Below are positions 46,481 through 58,187 of a stretch of DNA of 64,000 bases, one piece after another. The number at the start of each line of letters is the position of its first letter. Position 1 is the first letter of the stretch. The translations under genes and the position numbers were made by a program. Source of the DNA: Antilocapra americana (lineage: Eukaryota > Chordata > Mammalia > Artiodactyla > Antilocapridae); assembly GCA_007570785.1 (NCBI GenBank), contig ML664161.1:17795856-17859855 (forward strand). Direction: 5' to 3'. The notes under the pieces are model-generated. The model had not been told where the DNA came from, searched no databases, and saw only the letters and a program-made list of their open reading frames with translations.

Positions 46481-48118
46481 CCCAGTTCCCGTTTTCTGCC
46501 ACACCCTAATGTATTATCAACCCCTCCTCACTTTGTGGAGACATGGATGACTACGTTTTATTATAATTAGAGCCCATGATTCATGGTTTATAGCACACCT
46601 ATTCTAACTCAAACACAGGTATAAAACAAATCAACACGAGTGCAATCAGCCTTGTTTACTCATTTTACACACATCTAGGCTGTGAAGTCTTTCATCACCC
46701 GAGGTTAGAAAAGGGAGGCTGCTATTTTGCAGTGATAAAACTGTGTTCGTTGTCCCAGTTGGGCCATATCCAGTGATGGATTCCATAAGCACTGCCTGCC
46801 TTCCTCCTTACATTGTCTCCATTGGGCTTTATCTCCTTTCTCCTGGGGCTGTTTGTGGCATCTTCACTTTGATTGTTGAGCTCTAGGAAGGAGAAGGCTC
46901 AACTCAGCACCTCATTTGACAGATCCAAAAGATCAACAAAAGAATAAAAAATTGAAGTGGCATTATCCCCCTGTTCCCTCCTTGGAGACATTGCTGCAAT
47001 AAATCCTTTTCCACATCCTGGACCTATGGCCCTTTCACAAACTGGCTGATTTTTGTCTGGAAATGCAGTGATGAGATCAAGATGACTCCCTCTGGCAACC
47101 CTGCTCAGAGTGGTTTCACGGGTCAGGAATTAGCTAATCTGAAGAGAGCGGATCAAAAGTAAAAATGTGAGTCCACAAGTAGCTAGTAACTTAAAAGTTC
47201 TAAACAGAAAGTGTGTTTGTGTACATATGTACATTGCATTAGAGAATGCCTCTGACATCTAATCAGGTTATTATGTCAATATATTTGTTTAAACGTAGGC
47301 TAGAAAAAACAAGGCAGAAAAATACCACTGAAAATGCTTGCTACAGATGGCTATTGATGTGTGACAGTGTTTTCTGTACAGAATCAAATGATGACTGAGA
47401 TTGGAGAGGAGGGAGGCAGAGAGGAAATCAGGAATAGAAATTCTCACACAAAAAAGGAGACAGAAGCAACAGCCTCTTACTAGTCCCTCAGAAAGAGAGA
47501 AAAAGCTTGATTGTTTTCTGGGGAGTAGTATAGAAAAGCTGAGCAGGAGGTGAGTGTCTGAGGGAATTTCAGAATTCCTTCTGAAAATTACTTCTCTGGG
47601 AAAGCAAGAGAAATTAGTCTTAAGGAGGGGAAAATTTTGATATGAACAGACTTGACATTTTGCTAACATTCTGAACTTAAAACAGAGTAAAATGTATTTC
47701 TGACCACTGCAAGGAAGTTCTTTTAAATTATTGTGTTACTTTCCTTATCAAGACATACAGAAAATTTTTTAAAAATAAATAAATTTAAAAAAGACATACA
47801 AACATATTATTTGCATTTTGCTTAATTTTGAAGTTTGTGAATTGTCTCCTAACACTTTCCCATAAAAGCACCAGAAGAGTGTGGAAGTGAAGTGAACATG
47901 CTCAGTAGAGGAATTAGAAGGAACATGGATGAAGAAGGTAAGGAAACAGAATTGGAATTTTAAAGAGAACAGTGATGAGTTCTGTTTCATTGGATTCTAG
48001 GATTCTTGATGTGGAATAAAACAGTAATTGGTTGGAAGTTCATTTGGGATAAGATCACAGAGGTCTTAAAATTTGAGTGTGGAGTGGAGTTTGGAGTTTG
48101 TTCAATATATAGAATTTT
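46481..48118. other. Unique non-coding block
   Basis: No transposon recognised apart from A-rich runs near 47765-47795. The 126-codon minus frame at 47289-47669 shows no domain or splice context. Confidence 0.5.
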
Positions 48119-48240
48119 GGAGACAGAAGTGGCAACCCACTCAAGTATTCTTGCCTGGAGAATTCCATGGACAGAGGAGCCTGGTAGGCCACAGTCCATG
48201 GGATCACAAAGAATTAGACATGACTGAAAACATACACACA
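48119..48240 (+). mobile_element. Bov-tA/BOV-A-type SINE, 3' part
   Basis: 'gtggcaacccactcaagtat', 'tcttgcctggagaattccat', 'gacatgactgaaaacataca'. The head is missing. Confidence 0.9.
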
Positions 48241-48252
48241 GTTTTGTTCTGG

Positions 48253-48345
48253 GTACTAAGTCACTTCAATTGTGTCTAACTCTTTGAGTGGGTTAGACTC
48301 AATTGAATACTGGAGTGGGTTGCCACTTTCTAGCCAGAGGACAAA
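48253..48345 (-). mobile_element. Rearranged SINE fragment
   Basis: 'aagtcacttcaattgtgtct' and 'aactctttgagtgggttaga' are followed by 'aatactggagtgggttgcca': reversed SINE pieces with the middle deleted and the 'gagtgggtt' motif present twice. Confidence 0.7.
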
Positions 48346-48740
48346 AAGTCTATGAATGCTTAAGTCTCCCATCGAGGCATTCTTAACAGTTTTCATGTGG
48401 TCTGGAAAATCAGGTCCCTAGTTTCCACAGCCATGCATTTGATATTGGTCTTTCTTCCTTTGCATCTCTCACTCGCCCTGTTTCCTCCCTCTTCCTTCCT
48501 GAACTCATCTCCTTCACCCAAGGCCTTGTCTCTGTCTCTGCTTAGTGGGAACCCAAACTATGATAGTAATAATATACTTTCTAGAGGTAGTCAATTACAC
48601 AAATCAGCCTGCCCTATATAGATTCTGTTTGTTCTTATTTCAGAGTGAATGTTTAAGTAATTTTAAATTTTCAACCAATTACTGTGTACCTATTATGTAT
48701 TCAAAATTGTGCCAAGTCTTGAAAGAATGCACTTTGGAAA
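48346..48740. other. Unique non-coding sequence
   Basis: Pyrimidine-rich at 48440-48540; nothing assignable. Confidence 0.45.
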
Positions 48741-48870
48741 AAAGCATGATGTTGGCACCCAGTAGACCAGGTTTCAGTCTTGGCTTTGCTGTACACCATC
48801 TACTACCTGGCACATTACTTACATTCCCTAACCTTTGCCTATAGAAAAAGGAAAATAATAACGCCTCTTT
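48740..48870 (+). mobile_element. MIR SINE relic
   Basis: 'gttggcacccagtagaccag', 'gtttcagtcttggctttgct', 'ctggcacattacttacattc' approximate the MIR core. Confidence 0.65.
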
Positions 48871-50091
48871 CTGGGGAGTGGGGAAAATATTGCCAATATT
48901 TTAATTAAGCATGACAGTGTATGTATGCATTCATACATACATATGACAAATTTACACATAGATGTCCAAATACATATGTATTTGTCAATTAGTAAATTAT
49001 AGGTTGGCATAAAAATATGGAATTATTGTCTAGGTAAGTGACATGATCAGGGTGGTCACTTTTCAAGTTGATTGTACATATGTTTTCTAGATTCCTGATT
49101 TGTATGCTAAAGAAAATAGCATCTTGTTAGTTTTGTGGTTGTAAATGATAATCTGTGTGTGGATGTGTGTGGATGAGAGAGAGGCAGAGGCACAGGGACA
49201 GACACAGAGGGAAAGGGAAAATCAGCTCCCGAATGACTGTTTGCCTCTCCCCAAAAGCTGTATCTTTGGTGACTAGGAAAAGGTCCTACTGAGATAGGAG
49301 ACAAATGGTAGCCTGCAGAATAAATCTACTAAATGTTAATCCATTTCAAGAACTTGTGTAAAGCAACTATAAATACATCAAGGCTCAACCTTGAAATTTG
49401 AGCAAATTGGTTTAGATGGTGATTTTAAGACACAAAGCAAGCAAAGGTCATTGAGATAGAGGGTAAATAAAAGCATTTGTGCTATTACAATAACTTGACC
49501 TCAGTAAATTTTTCAAGGTTTCTCCAAATAACTTGGAATTTCCAAAGGATCCTTATGCAGTGCTATCTGAAACTACCCCAAAACTAGAAATGTGTTTTGT
49601 TTTGTTTTGTTGTTATGGAAAACAAACTGAAAGTAATGCTAATCACCTTTGAAGACTATGACTTATATCCTTTCCTCCTGCCTGATGGGTTTATCTTTGT
49701 GATCTTCCCTAGTATCCCCCCCTAGTATTTCCCATCTAGTTTTGAGGACAGATTAAAGATTCAGCTGGGATCTTTGGACCAGAGTTAGAGCCAGGCTTTA
49801 GAGGTAGTGGGGATGGTCTATCCCTGTGAGTCTTACGTCAGGGGGGCCAGAGCCCTGGACCAGCAGGGACAGGCTCATTCTTTGTTGCAGCACTTCATGA
49901 GTCTGATCCTTGTTAAGAATAAGGTTGGGAGAACAGACAAATCAAAGCAGAGACAATCTAACCCAGCTGTAGGGCTTCCTCAATTACCACTGGTGGTATA
50001 TGAGATAATTTTAAGTGATTTATAAATGACAAGTTTTTAATTTTAAATGATGTATGTTTATTTCAGTATTTATTATGTATTTTCTATATTG
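48871..50091. other. Unique non-coding sequence
   Basis: Contains a GA/CA-rich low-complexity stretch at about 49165-49220; no gene seen. Confidence 0.5.
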
Positions 50092-50121
50092 CTGCTACTG
50101 CTGCTGCTGTTGCTGCTGCTA
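50092..50121 (+). repeat. (CTG)n microsatellite, interrupted
   Basis: About nine CTG units with one A and one T interruption, at the 3' side of a reversed BOV-A2 SINE. Confidence 0.93.
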
Positions 50122-50374
50122 AGTCACTTCAGTTGTGTCTGACTCTGTGCGACCCCCTAGACGGCAGCCCACCAGGCTCCCCCGTCCCTGGGATTCTCCA
50201 GGCAAGAACACTGGAGTGGGTTGCCATTTCCTTCTCCAGTGCATGAAAGTGAAAAGTGAAAGGGAAGTCGCTCAGTCGTGTTGGACTGTTAGTGACCCCA
50301 TGGACTGCAGCCCACTAGGCTCTTCTGTCTATGGGGTTTTCCAGGCAAGAGTACTGGAGTGGGGTGCCATTGAC
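50122..50374 (-). mobile_element. BOV-A2-type dimeric SINE
   Basis: Two tandem, similar units in the same orientation. Unit one (50122-50240) has 'agtcacttcagttgtgtctg' and 'tctccaggcaagaacactgg'. After the linker 'gaaagtgaaaagtgaaaggg', unit two has 'aagtcgctcagtcgtgttgg' and 'ttccaggcaagagtactgga'. The tRNA-like head is absent, as expected for BOV-A2. Confidence 0.92.
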
Positions 50375-50913
50375 TTATTACCTTAATTCTTGTTGCTTTA
50401 TAATAAGTCATGATACCTGGTAAAGCATGTCTTCCCACTTCGTTCTTATTCTTCAAATTTGTCTTAATTGGTTGGTTCTTTGTTGCTGTTGTTCCTTTCT
50501 GTATCAGTTTTAGAAGAAGCTCAGTAGTGTGCAGGCTAATGGGTTCTCTAGGTGGGGGAAAATCTCTGATTTGTTAGTATTTGTCAATTTCTATAGGTTC
50601 AATATTTCCAAAATGGTTGGTTTCAAGCCACCATAAATACAAACATAACTATTTTGGCTTAGGTTGCATTGAACCTATACATGAGGCTGAGAAAAATGAT
50701 ACAATGTATAATGTAGAGTTGTCCAGCCCATGAATACAATATATTCTCCATTTATTCAGATCTTTAATTTCTCTCCATAATATATTATAATATCTTTCTT
50801 TTTTATGTATTTTTGTAAAGATCTTCCTCATATTTTTTAGTTAACTTTATTACTAGGAATTTGACATATTTTATTAAATATAAATATATTTACATATAAA
50901 TAAATAATTTATA
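50375..50913. other. Unique AT-rich sequence
   Basis: Nothing assignable. Confidence 0.45.
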
Positions 50914-51124
50914 AGGGCTTCTCTGGTGGTTCAGATGATAAAGAGTCCACCTACAATGCAGGAGGCCTGGATTCCATCCCTGGGTCAGGAAGATCCCCTA
51001 GAGACGGGAATGGCAGTCCACTGCAGTATTCTTGCCTGGGAAATCCGATGGACAGAGGAGCCTGGTAGGCTGCAATCCATGTGGTTTCAAAGAGCTGGCT
51101 AAGACTGAGCAACTAACACATGTG
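50914..51124 (+). mobile_element. Bov-tA/BOV-A-type SINE with target-site duplication
   Basis: 'gggcttctctggtggttcag', 'ctacaatgcaggaggcctgg', 'agtattcttgcctgggaaat', 'ctaagactgagcaactaaca'. The 9-bp duplication taatttata lies at 50905-50913 and 51125-51133. Confidence 0.95.
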
Positions 51125-51299
51125 TAATTTATATGTTAATTAACAGTTTGTTTGGTTTTTTTAATGTTGTTGCTGATATAAAGAAATGTATTTTTTAGAA
51201 AAGGTTATATTCTGTTGTACTCAGCAATTCCCTAACTCACATACACATTTAAAATTTATCTGTAGTTTTTTTCATTTTCTATGTATGCATATTTTTGTG

Positions 51300-53370
51300 T
51301 GAATGATGATTTTATTTCTTTTTTATTCCTTGTTCCTTATATTTCTTCTTCTTGCCTTGCTGCATTGTATTTCCAGTACAATGTTGAATAAATTAGTAAC
51401 TGCTTTCATTCTTTTTCTATTCCAGGTTTCAGAGTAAAATCTTCTAGCATTTTACTGTTAAATATGACTTTTTGGTATAGGGTTTTTTGTTGTTGTTGTT
51501 TTTCAATTTGTTTTTGTTCGTTTGTTTTTATGCATGCCCTATATTGAATTATGGAGGTTCCCTTCTTGTCTTAGTTTGCTAAGGGTTTTTAATTATATAT
51601 GAATAGTTGCTGAATTTTATCAAATGCTTTGTCTCCATTTATATAGACCATATTATTTTTTCCTTTGTATGCAAATATAATGAATAACACTAATCACTGT
51701 TTTAATATTATATCAATCTTAAATTCTATATAAACTAGTAAATATATATTACTGGTTTCAGTTTGCTAAGTTTAACATTTTTACATCTATGGATATGAAT
51801 ATAATTACCTGTAATTTTCCTTTTGTCTTAATATCCTTGTCAAGTTTTATTATCAAAGTATTCTGTTTTGTAAAAGAAGATAGGGAGTATTCCTTTTTTT
51901 TCTATTCTCTGGAAGAATTTGGATTTATTTCTAGGATTGCATTGGATTTGTTTATTGTTTGGTTGAATTCACTATTAAAAATAAGAAATTATATTAAAGA
52001 AAAAAATAGGGCTGTTCAAGTTGTTTTACTTCTTCTTGTGTTAATTTTGGAAAATTGTATTGTTAAAAATTTCCATTACTTCAACATTTTCAAAATTGGC
52101 AAAAAGGTGTCCATATTACCTTACTGTAAACTTTTCCAGGTCTATATAATCCATACTGATCATAATGATGTCACCTTTATGTTGCTGATACTGATTTTTT
52201 CATGCCTTTTTCTTTCATTAACATCAACATAAGGTTTTAAAAACTTTACTAATATCCTAAAAGAAACAATATCTGAATTTTGTTATCTTCTCTGTTATTT
52301 ATTTTTTATACCATTTTCTGCTGTTAACTTTATTTTTTCCTTCCCTCTATTTTCTTTGGATTTTATTTTATTGTTTTTTAGCTTTTTAAGATAGATGCAT
52401 AACTCACTTTTAGCTTTTCCATTTGAATATATACTTTTTAAAGCTTTAAATTTTCTTTAGGCATAACACCATATCCTATGTATTTTGATACTTATTAATT
52501 TTATTATCCTCAGTTAAAATATTTTATAATCTTCAATATATTCTCTTCATTTAGCCTTAATTTACTTTAGCATATAGTTCAGCATATAGTTCTTAATTTC
52601 TAAATTAAGAGGAATATTCCAGTGAAATATCTGATACTGATTTCTAGTATTATTGCATTGTGACACTAGAATATACTTTTCATGACTTTAGTTGCTTAAA
52701 ATATGTAGAACCTTACTTTGTGTGGTTCATAATATGATAAATTTCTGAAATATTCCATGTGTATGTAAAAAGAATATGTATTATTCAGTTTTTGTCCATA
52801 GAATTCTATATATATTAATTAGGTTGTTTACACTTCATGTCTTTCCACTTTACCAAACTGATTTTCTGTTTGCTTTTATTATAAAGAGAAGTATATTATA
52901 AACTTTCACTATAACTGTATGTTTATCTACCCCTTTTTGCTGTCAGTTTCACACAGCCTTTGAAGGCTATGTTCAGTTCAGTTGCTCAGTAGTGTCTGAC
53001 TCTTTGCAACCCCATGGACTGCAGCACACCAGGCTTCCCTGTTCATGACCAACCCCAGAGGTTACTCAAACTCATGTCCATCAAGTGGGTAATGCATGCA
53101 ACCATCTCATCCTCTGTTGTCCCCTTTCCCCCCCCACAAAGCTATGTTATTAGATACAAAAAGTACAGAATTTTCTATAAAATATTCTTCTTACTTTGTG
53201 CTTAAGCTCCATTTTCTGATATTATGGTTATAAAAGCTTTTATTTAATGGAAATTTTTTTACTTGCAATCTTTTTATGTCAGTAGATTTTAGATAGTCTC
53301 TCAAAGAATAATATAGTTTTTAATTCAATCTGATAAAGTTTATTTTTTAATTGGAATAATATGCTCTTTA
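51300..53370 (-). mobile_element. Decayed L1M relic, left part
   Basis: The plus strand is reversed L1 ORF2 in correct order: 'tatttccagtacaatgttga', 'aggttcccttcttgtcttag', 'gctgaattttatcaaatgct', 'ctctggaagaatttggattt', 'ttgcattgtgacactagaat', 'atattccatgtgtatgtaaa', and 'taattggaataatatgctct' at 53348. Frames on either strand are remnants. A BovB fragment (52974-53137) sits inside it. Confidence 0.82.
52974..53137 (-). mobile_element. BovB LINE, 3' fragment nested in L1
   Basis: 'cagttcagttgctcagtagt', 'ccccatggactgcagcacac', 'ccatcaagtgggtaatgcat', 'catcctctgttgtccccttt'. A duplicated gctatgtt at 52966-52973 and 53141-53148 marks the insertion. Confidence 0.93.
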
Positions 53371-53399
53371 TATTTAGAACCAAGGTCCAATGCTATAGA

Positions 53400-54130
53400 G
53401 AGCAATATTGCATAGGAACCTGGAATGTTAGGTCCATGAATCAAGGCAAATTGAAAGTGGTCAAACAGGAGATGGCAAGAGTGAACGTCGACATTCTAGG
53501 AATGAGTGAACTAAGATGGACTGGAATGGGGGAATTTAACTCAGATGACCATTATCTATACTATTGTGGGCAAGAATCTCTTAGAAGAAATGGAGTAGCC
53601 ATCATAGTCAACAGGAGTCCAAATGTAGTACTTGGATGCAATCTCAAAAATGACAGAATTATCTCTGTTCATTTCCAAGGCAAAGCATTCAATATTACGG
53701 TAATCCAAGCCTATGCCCCAACCAGTAATGCCAAAGAAGATGAAGTTGAATAGCTCTATGAAGACCTACAAGACCTTTTAGAACTAACACCCAAAAAAGA
53801 TGTCCTTTTCATTATAGGGGACTGGAATGCAAAAGTAGGAAGTCAGGAAACGTCTGGAGTAACAGGCAAATTTGGCCTTGGAGTACAGAATGAAGCAGGG
53901 GAAAGGCTAATAGAATTTTGCCAAGAGAACACACGGGTCTTAGCAAACACCGTCTTCCAACAACACAAGAGAAGACTACTCATGGATATAACCAGATGGT
54001 CAACACCGAAATTAGATTGATTATATTCTTTGCAGCCAAAAATGGAGAAACTCTATACAGTCAGCAAAAACAAGACCAGGAGCTGACTGTGGCTTGGACC
54101 ATGAACTCCTTATTGCCAAATTCAGACTGA
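53400..54130 (+). pseudogene. BovB ORF2 endonuclease domain, broken
   Basis: The first frame (to 53753) has the family's metal-dependent endonuclease landmarks: TWNVRSM (Asn), SELRW (catalytic Glu), RRNGVAII, and QAYAPT. An in-frame TAG at 53751-53753 cuts it. Reading on in the same frame gives FIIGDWNAKVG (Asp and Asn motif) at 53808-53840. About two bases are then missing near 53976-53990, and a second TAG at 54013-54015 precedes IDYILCSQ. The usual Ser of the terminal SDH motif is Leu here (codon ttg at 54094), with Asp-His kept. The enzyme cannot be made. Confidence 0.93.
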
Positions 54131-54890
54131 AATTGAAGAAAGTAGGGAAAGCCACTAGACCATTCAGATATGATATAAATCAAATCCCTTATGATTATAC
54201 AGTGGAAGTGAGAAATAGATTTCAGGGGCTAGATCTGATAGACAGAGTGCCTGATGAACTATGGGCAGAGGTCCATGACATTGTACAGGAGACAGGGATT
54301 AAGACCATCTCCAAGAAAAAGAAATGCAAAAAAGCAAAATGGCTGTCTGAGGAAGCCTTACAAATAGCTGTGAAAAGAAGAGAAGTGAAAAGCAAAGGAG
54401 AAAAGGAAGGATATTCTCATCTGAATGCAGAGTTCCAAAGAATAGCAGGGAGAGATAAGAAAGCCTTCCTTAGCAATCAATGCAAAGAAATAGAGGAAAA
54501 CAACAGAATGGGAAAGACTAGAGATCTCTTCAAGAAAATTAGAGACACCAAGGTAACATTTCATGCAAAGATGAGCTCAATAAAGGACAGAAATGGTATG
54601 GACCTAACAGAAGGAGAAGATATTAAGAAGACATGGCAAGAATACACACAAGAACTTGACAATAAAGATCTTCAAGACCCAGATAATCACGATCGTGTAA
54701 TCACTCACCTAGAGCTAGACATTCTGGAATGTGAAGTCAAGTGGGCCTTAGAAAGCATCACTACAAACAAAGCTAGTGGAGGTGATGAAATTCCAGTTGA
54801 GCTATTTCAAATCCTAAAAGATGATGCTGTGAAAGTGATGCACTCAATATGTCAACAAAATTTGGAAAACTCAGCAATGGCCACAGGACT
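54094..54890 (+). pseudogene. BovB ORF2 linker region, open 250+ codons
   Basis: The longest open stretch in the window. It reads DHELLIAKFRLKLKKV, then a Lys-rich linker (KKKKCKKAKWLSEEALQ), ENNRMGKTRDLFKKIRD and the start of the reverse transcriptase at NKASGGDEIPVELF. An extra A in the run at about 54857-54861 throws the frame. The codons to 54981 beyond it are out of register. Confidence 0.93.
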
Positions 54891-55543
54891 TGAAAAGGTC
54901 AGTTTTCATTCCAATCCCAAAGAAAGGCAAAGCCAAAGAATGCTCAAACTACTGCACAATTGCTCTCATCTCACATGCTAGTAAAGTAAAGCTCAAAATT
55001 CTCCACGCCAGGCTTCAGCAATACATGAACTGTGAACTTCCAGATGTTCAACCTGGTTTTAGAAACAGCAGAGGAACCAGAAATCAAACTGCCGACATCC
55101 ACTGGATCATCAAAAAAGCAAGAGAGTTCCAGAAAAACATCTGCTTTATTAACTATGCCAAAGCCTTTGACTGTGTGGATCACAATAAACTGTGGAAAAT
55201 TCTGAAAGAGATGGGAATATCAGACCATCTGACCTGCCTCTTGAGAAATCTGTATGCAGCTCAGGAAGCAATAGTTAGAACTGGACATGCAACAACAGAC
55301 TGGTTCCAAATAGGAAAAGGAGTACATCAAGGCTGTATATTGTCACCCTGCTTATTTAACTTATATTCAGAGTACATCATGAGAAACAATGGGCTGGAAG
55401 AAGCACAAGCTGGAATCAAGATTGCTTGGAGAAATATCAGTAACCTCTGATATGCATATGACATCACCCTTATGGCAGAAAGTGAAGAGGAATTAAAAAG
55501 CTTCTTGATGAAAGTGAAAGAGGAGAGTGAAAAGTTGGCTTAA
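54866..55543 (+). pseudogene. BovB ORF2 reverse transcriptase core, active site lost
   Basis: In the shifted frame: RSVFIPIPKKG, then NYAKAFDCVDHNKLW (first catalytic Asp region), then GVHQGCILSPCLFNLY, then a TGA stop at 55448-55450. The catalytic box normally YADD reads YAYD (55451-55462), so the second metal-binding residue position is changed as well. A base is missing near 55530-55534 and the frame ends at a TAA soon after. Confidence 0.93.
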
Positions 55544-56205
55544 AGCTCAACGTTCACAAAACTAAGATCATGGCATTTGGTCCCATAACTTCATGGGAAA
55601 TAGATGGGGAAACATTGGAAACAGTGTAAGACTTTATTTGAGGGGCTCCAAAATCACTGCAGATGGTGACTGCAGCCGTGAAATCAAAAGACACTTACTC
55701 CTTGGAAGGAAAGTTATGACCAACCTAGACAGCATATTTAAAAGCAGAGACATTACTTTGCCAACAAAGGTCCGTCTAGTTAAGGCTGTCGTTTTTGTAT
55801 AGATGTGAGAGTTGGACTGTGAAGAAAGCTGAGCACTGAAGAATTGATGCTTTTGAACTGTGGTGTTGAAGACTCTTGAGAGTCCCTTGGACTGCTAGGA
55901 AATCCAACCAGTCCATCCTAAAGGAGATCAGTCCTGATTGTCCATTGGAATGACTGATGTTGAAGCTGAAACTCCAATACTTTGGCCACCTCATGCAAAG
56001 AGTTGATTCACTGGAAAAGACCCTATTTCTGGGAATAATTGGGAGTAGGAGGAGAAGGGGACAACAGAGGATGAGGTGGCTGGATGGCATCACCAACTCA
56101 GTGGCCATGGATTTGGGTGGACTCCAGGAGTTGGTAATGGACAGGGAAGCCTTGTGTGTTGCAATTCATGGGGTTGCAAATAGTCGGGCACAACTGAGCG
56201 ACTGA
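55544..56205 (+). pseudogene. BovB ORF2 C-terminal region, several frames
   Basis: Split between frames: GSKITADGDCSREIKRHLLL and DITLPTKVRLVKAVVF (to 55802), then a stop; [20 protein letters not shown] to [12 protein letters not shown] (55957-56205). The gap between holds sequence for the ELWC...RRLLR part with indels. Confidence 0.9.
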
Positions 56206-56212
56206 ACTAAAT

Positions 56213-56750
56213 TGATATATTGCAATTTAAATCTACCATTCTTTTATGAGCATTCTATTCTGTCTGCTTTGTTCTTTCCTGTTAAGTCTCAACTTCATTG
56301 ATACTGACAAATTTTTATTATTTTATATTCCTTCTATTTCCCACAATATTTTACACCCTTACTATTAAGTGGTTGACTTACTTACTATAGCATGTATTCT
56401 TGACTTATGAAAATCTAGTTATCACTTGGTTCTTTCAGACTCTACCTAGAAAATACAAGTAGATCAAAGACATTAAATAATTTCATTCACCCTCATTTTA
56501 CTTAGATTGGTTTAATTTTATGTAATTTCCTTTTAAGTATAAATGCTATTACTTGGTATGTATCTTATTTATGTGTATTTTACAAGCCAAACAAAACCCT
56601 ATTACGACTCTTACAAAGCCAATAATCTTCTTTACTCATTTATTTAGCTATTACAGTCAGTTTTCAAAAATAGAATAACCATTCAGCCAAAAATTTGTTT
56701 AGTTTTTAATACTGATGATGCCATATACATTTAAACAGGGTTCTAAAATG
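56213..56750 (-). mobile_element. Decayed L1M relic, right part
   Basis: 'tttaaatctaccattctttt', 'attctattctgtctgctttg', 'ttaagtggttgacttactta' continue the reversed L1 from where it was broken at 53370. The right end is approximate. Confidence 0.68.
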
Positions 56751-56842
56751 TTTATTACCTACATAATGAAGCTGACTGAGGAGAGCAGGGAAGATCTCCT
56801 AAGATCAAAAACTTGGGAGAATGGGAAGATGACATTTGTTAT

Positions 56843-58187
56843 TATTGTTCAGTAGCTCAGTCATGTCCGACTCTTTGTGACTCCATGGACTGCAGCACTC
56901 CAGGCTTTCCTGTCCTTCACCATGTCCCAGAACTTGCTCAAACTCATGTCCATTGAGTCAGTGATGCCGTCCAACCATCTCGTCCTCTGTCATCGCATTC
57001 TCCTCCTGTGTTCAATCTTTCCCAGCATCAGGGTCTTTGCTAACAAGCTAGGTCTATGCATCAGGTGGCCAAAGTATTGGAGCTTCAGCTTCAACATCAG
57101 TCCTTCCAGTGACTATTCAGGACTGATTTCTTTAGGATAGACTGGTTGCATCTCCATGCAGTCCAAGGACTCTCAAGAGTCTTCTCCAACACCACAGTTC
57201 AAAGCATCAGTTCTTCGGCTCTCTGCTTTCTTTATAGTCCAACTCTCATATCCATACATAACTACTGAAAAAACCACAGCTTTGCCTAGACAGACCTTTG
57301 TTGGCAAAGTAATGTCTCTGCTTTTAAATATGCTGTCTAGGTTGGTCATAACTTTCCTTCCGAGGAGCAAGCATCTTTTAATTTCATGGCAGTAGTCACC
57401 ATGTGCAGTGATTTGGAAGGGGAACCCCCCAACATAAAGTCTGTCACTGTTTCTGTTGTTTCCCATCTATATCCCATGAAGTGATGGAACCAGATGCCAT
57501 GATCTTACTTTTCTGAATGTTGAGTCTTAAGCCAATTTTTTCACTCTCCTCTCTCACTTTCATTAATAGGCTCTTTAGTTCTTTATTTTCTGCCATAACG
57601 GTGGTGTCATCTGCATATCTGAGGTTATTGATATTTCTTCTGGGAGTATTGATTGCAGCTTGTGCTTCATCCAGCCCAGCGTTTCTCATGATATTCTGCA
57701 TATAAGTTAAATAAGCAGGGTGACAATATACAGCCTTGACGTACTCCTTTCCCAGTTTGGAACCTGTCTGTTGTTCCATGTCCAGTTCTAACTGCTGCTT
57801 CTTGACCTGCATACAGATTTCTCAGGAGGCAGGTCAGGTGGTCTGTAATACACTTCTGTTGAAGAATTGTCCACAGTTGGTTGTGATCCACACAGTCAAA
57901 GTCTTTGGTATAGTCAATAAAGCAGAAGTAGATGTTTTTCTGGAACTCTCTTGCTTTTTTCAGTGATCCAACAGATGTTGGCAATTTGATCTCTGATTCC
58001 TCAGCCTTTTCTAAATCCAGCTTGAACACCTGAAGTTCAGCAATTCACGGCACTGTTTAAGTCTGACTCGGAGAATTTTGAGCATTACTTTGCTAGCCAT
58101 GTGAGATGAGTGTGAGTGCAATTATGTGGTAGTTTGAGTATCCTTTGGCATTGCCTTTCTTTGGGATTGGAATCAAAAACAGACCTT
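56843..58187 (-). mobile_element. BovB LINE, 3' 1.34 kb including RT core
   Basis: 5'-truncated BovB with reversed 3' end at 56843 ('gttcagtagctcagtcatgt') and the RT start at 58187 ('gattccaatcccaaagaaag' when reversed). Confidence 0.96.
57173..58029 (-). pseudogene. BovB ORF2 reverse transcriptase remnant, YADD kept
   Basis: Two overlapping minus-strand frames carry the RT. One (58029-57667) has KKAREFQKNIYFCFIDYTKD, FDCVDH, GVRQGCILSPCLFNLYAEY. The next (57812-57444) resumes with NIMRNAGLDEAQ and RYADDTTVMAE, with the intact YADD at 57606-57617. A frameshift near 57690-57710 separates them. More breaks follow before DITLPTKV and SVVMYGYESWT (57466-57173). Confidence 0.92.

Larger units (their letters stand above)
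53384..56212 (+). mobile_element. BovB (RTE-type) LINE, near complete but dead
   Basis: About 2.8 kb, covering almost all of BovB ORF2 and the 3' tail; the 5' end is missing. In order it carries an apurinic-type endonuclease, a linker, the reverse transcriptase and the C-terminal region, ending 'gggcacaactgagcgactga'. The lesions are listed under the separate coding remnants. It lies within the decayed L1, whose sequence resumes at 56213. A minus-strand BovB begins 630 bp downstream. Confidence 0.97.

Noticed and set aside
47289..47669. 126-codon minus-strand frame with Ser/Leu/Cys-rich content
   Set aside because: Such content is usual for the reverse of purine-rich non-coding DNA; no supporting signal.
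51789..52232. 147-codon plus-strand frame
   Set aside because: It is antisense to decayed L1 ORF2 sequence.
54094..54981. 295-codon open frame as a host gene
   Set aside because: Its protein is BovB ORF2 linker and early RT sequence, out of register at its end; a transposon remnant.
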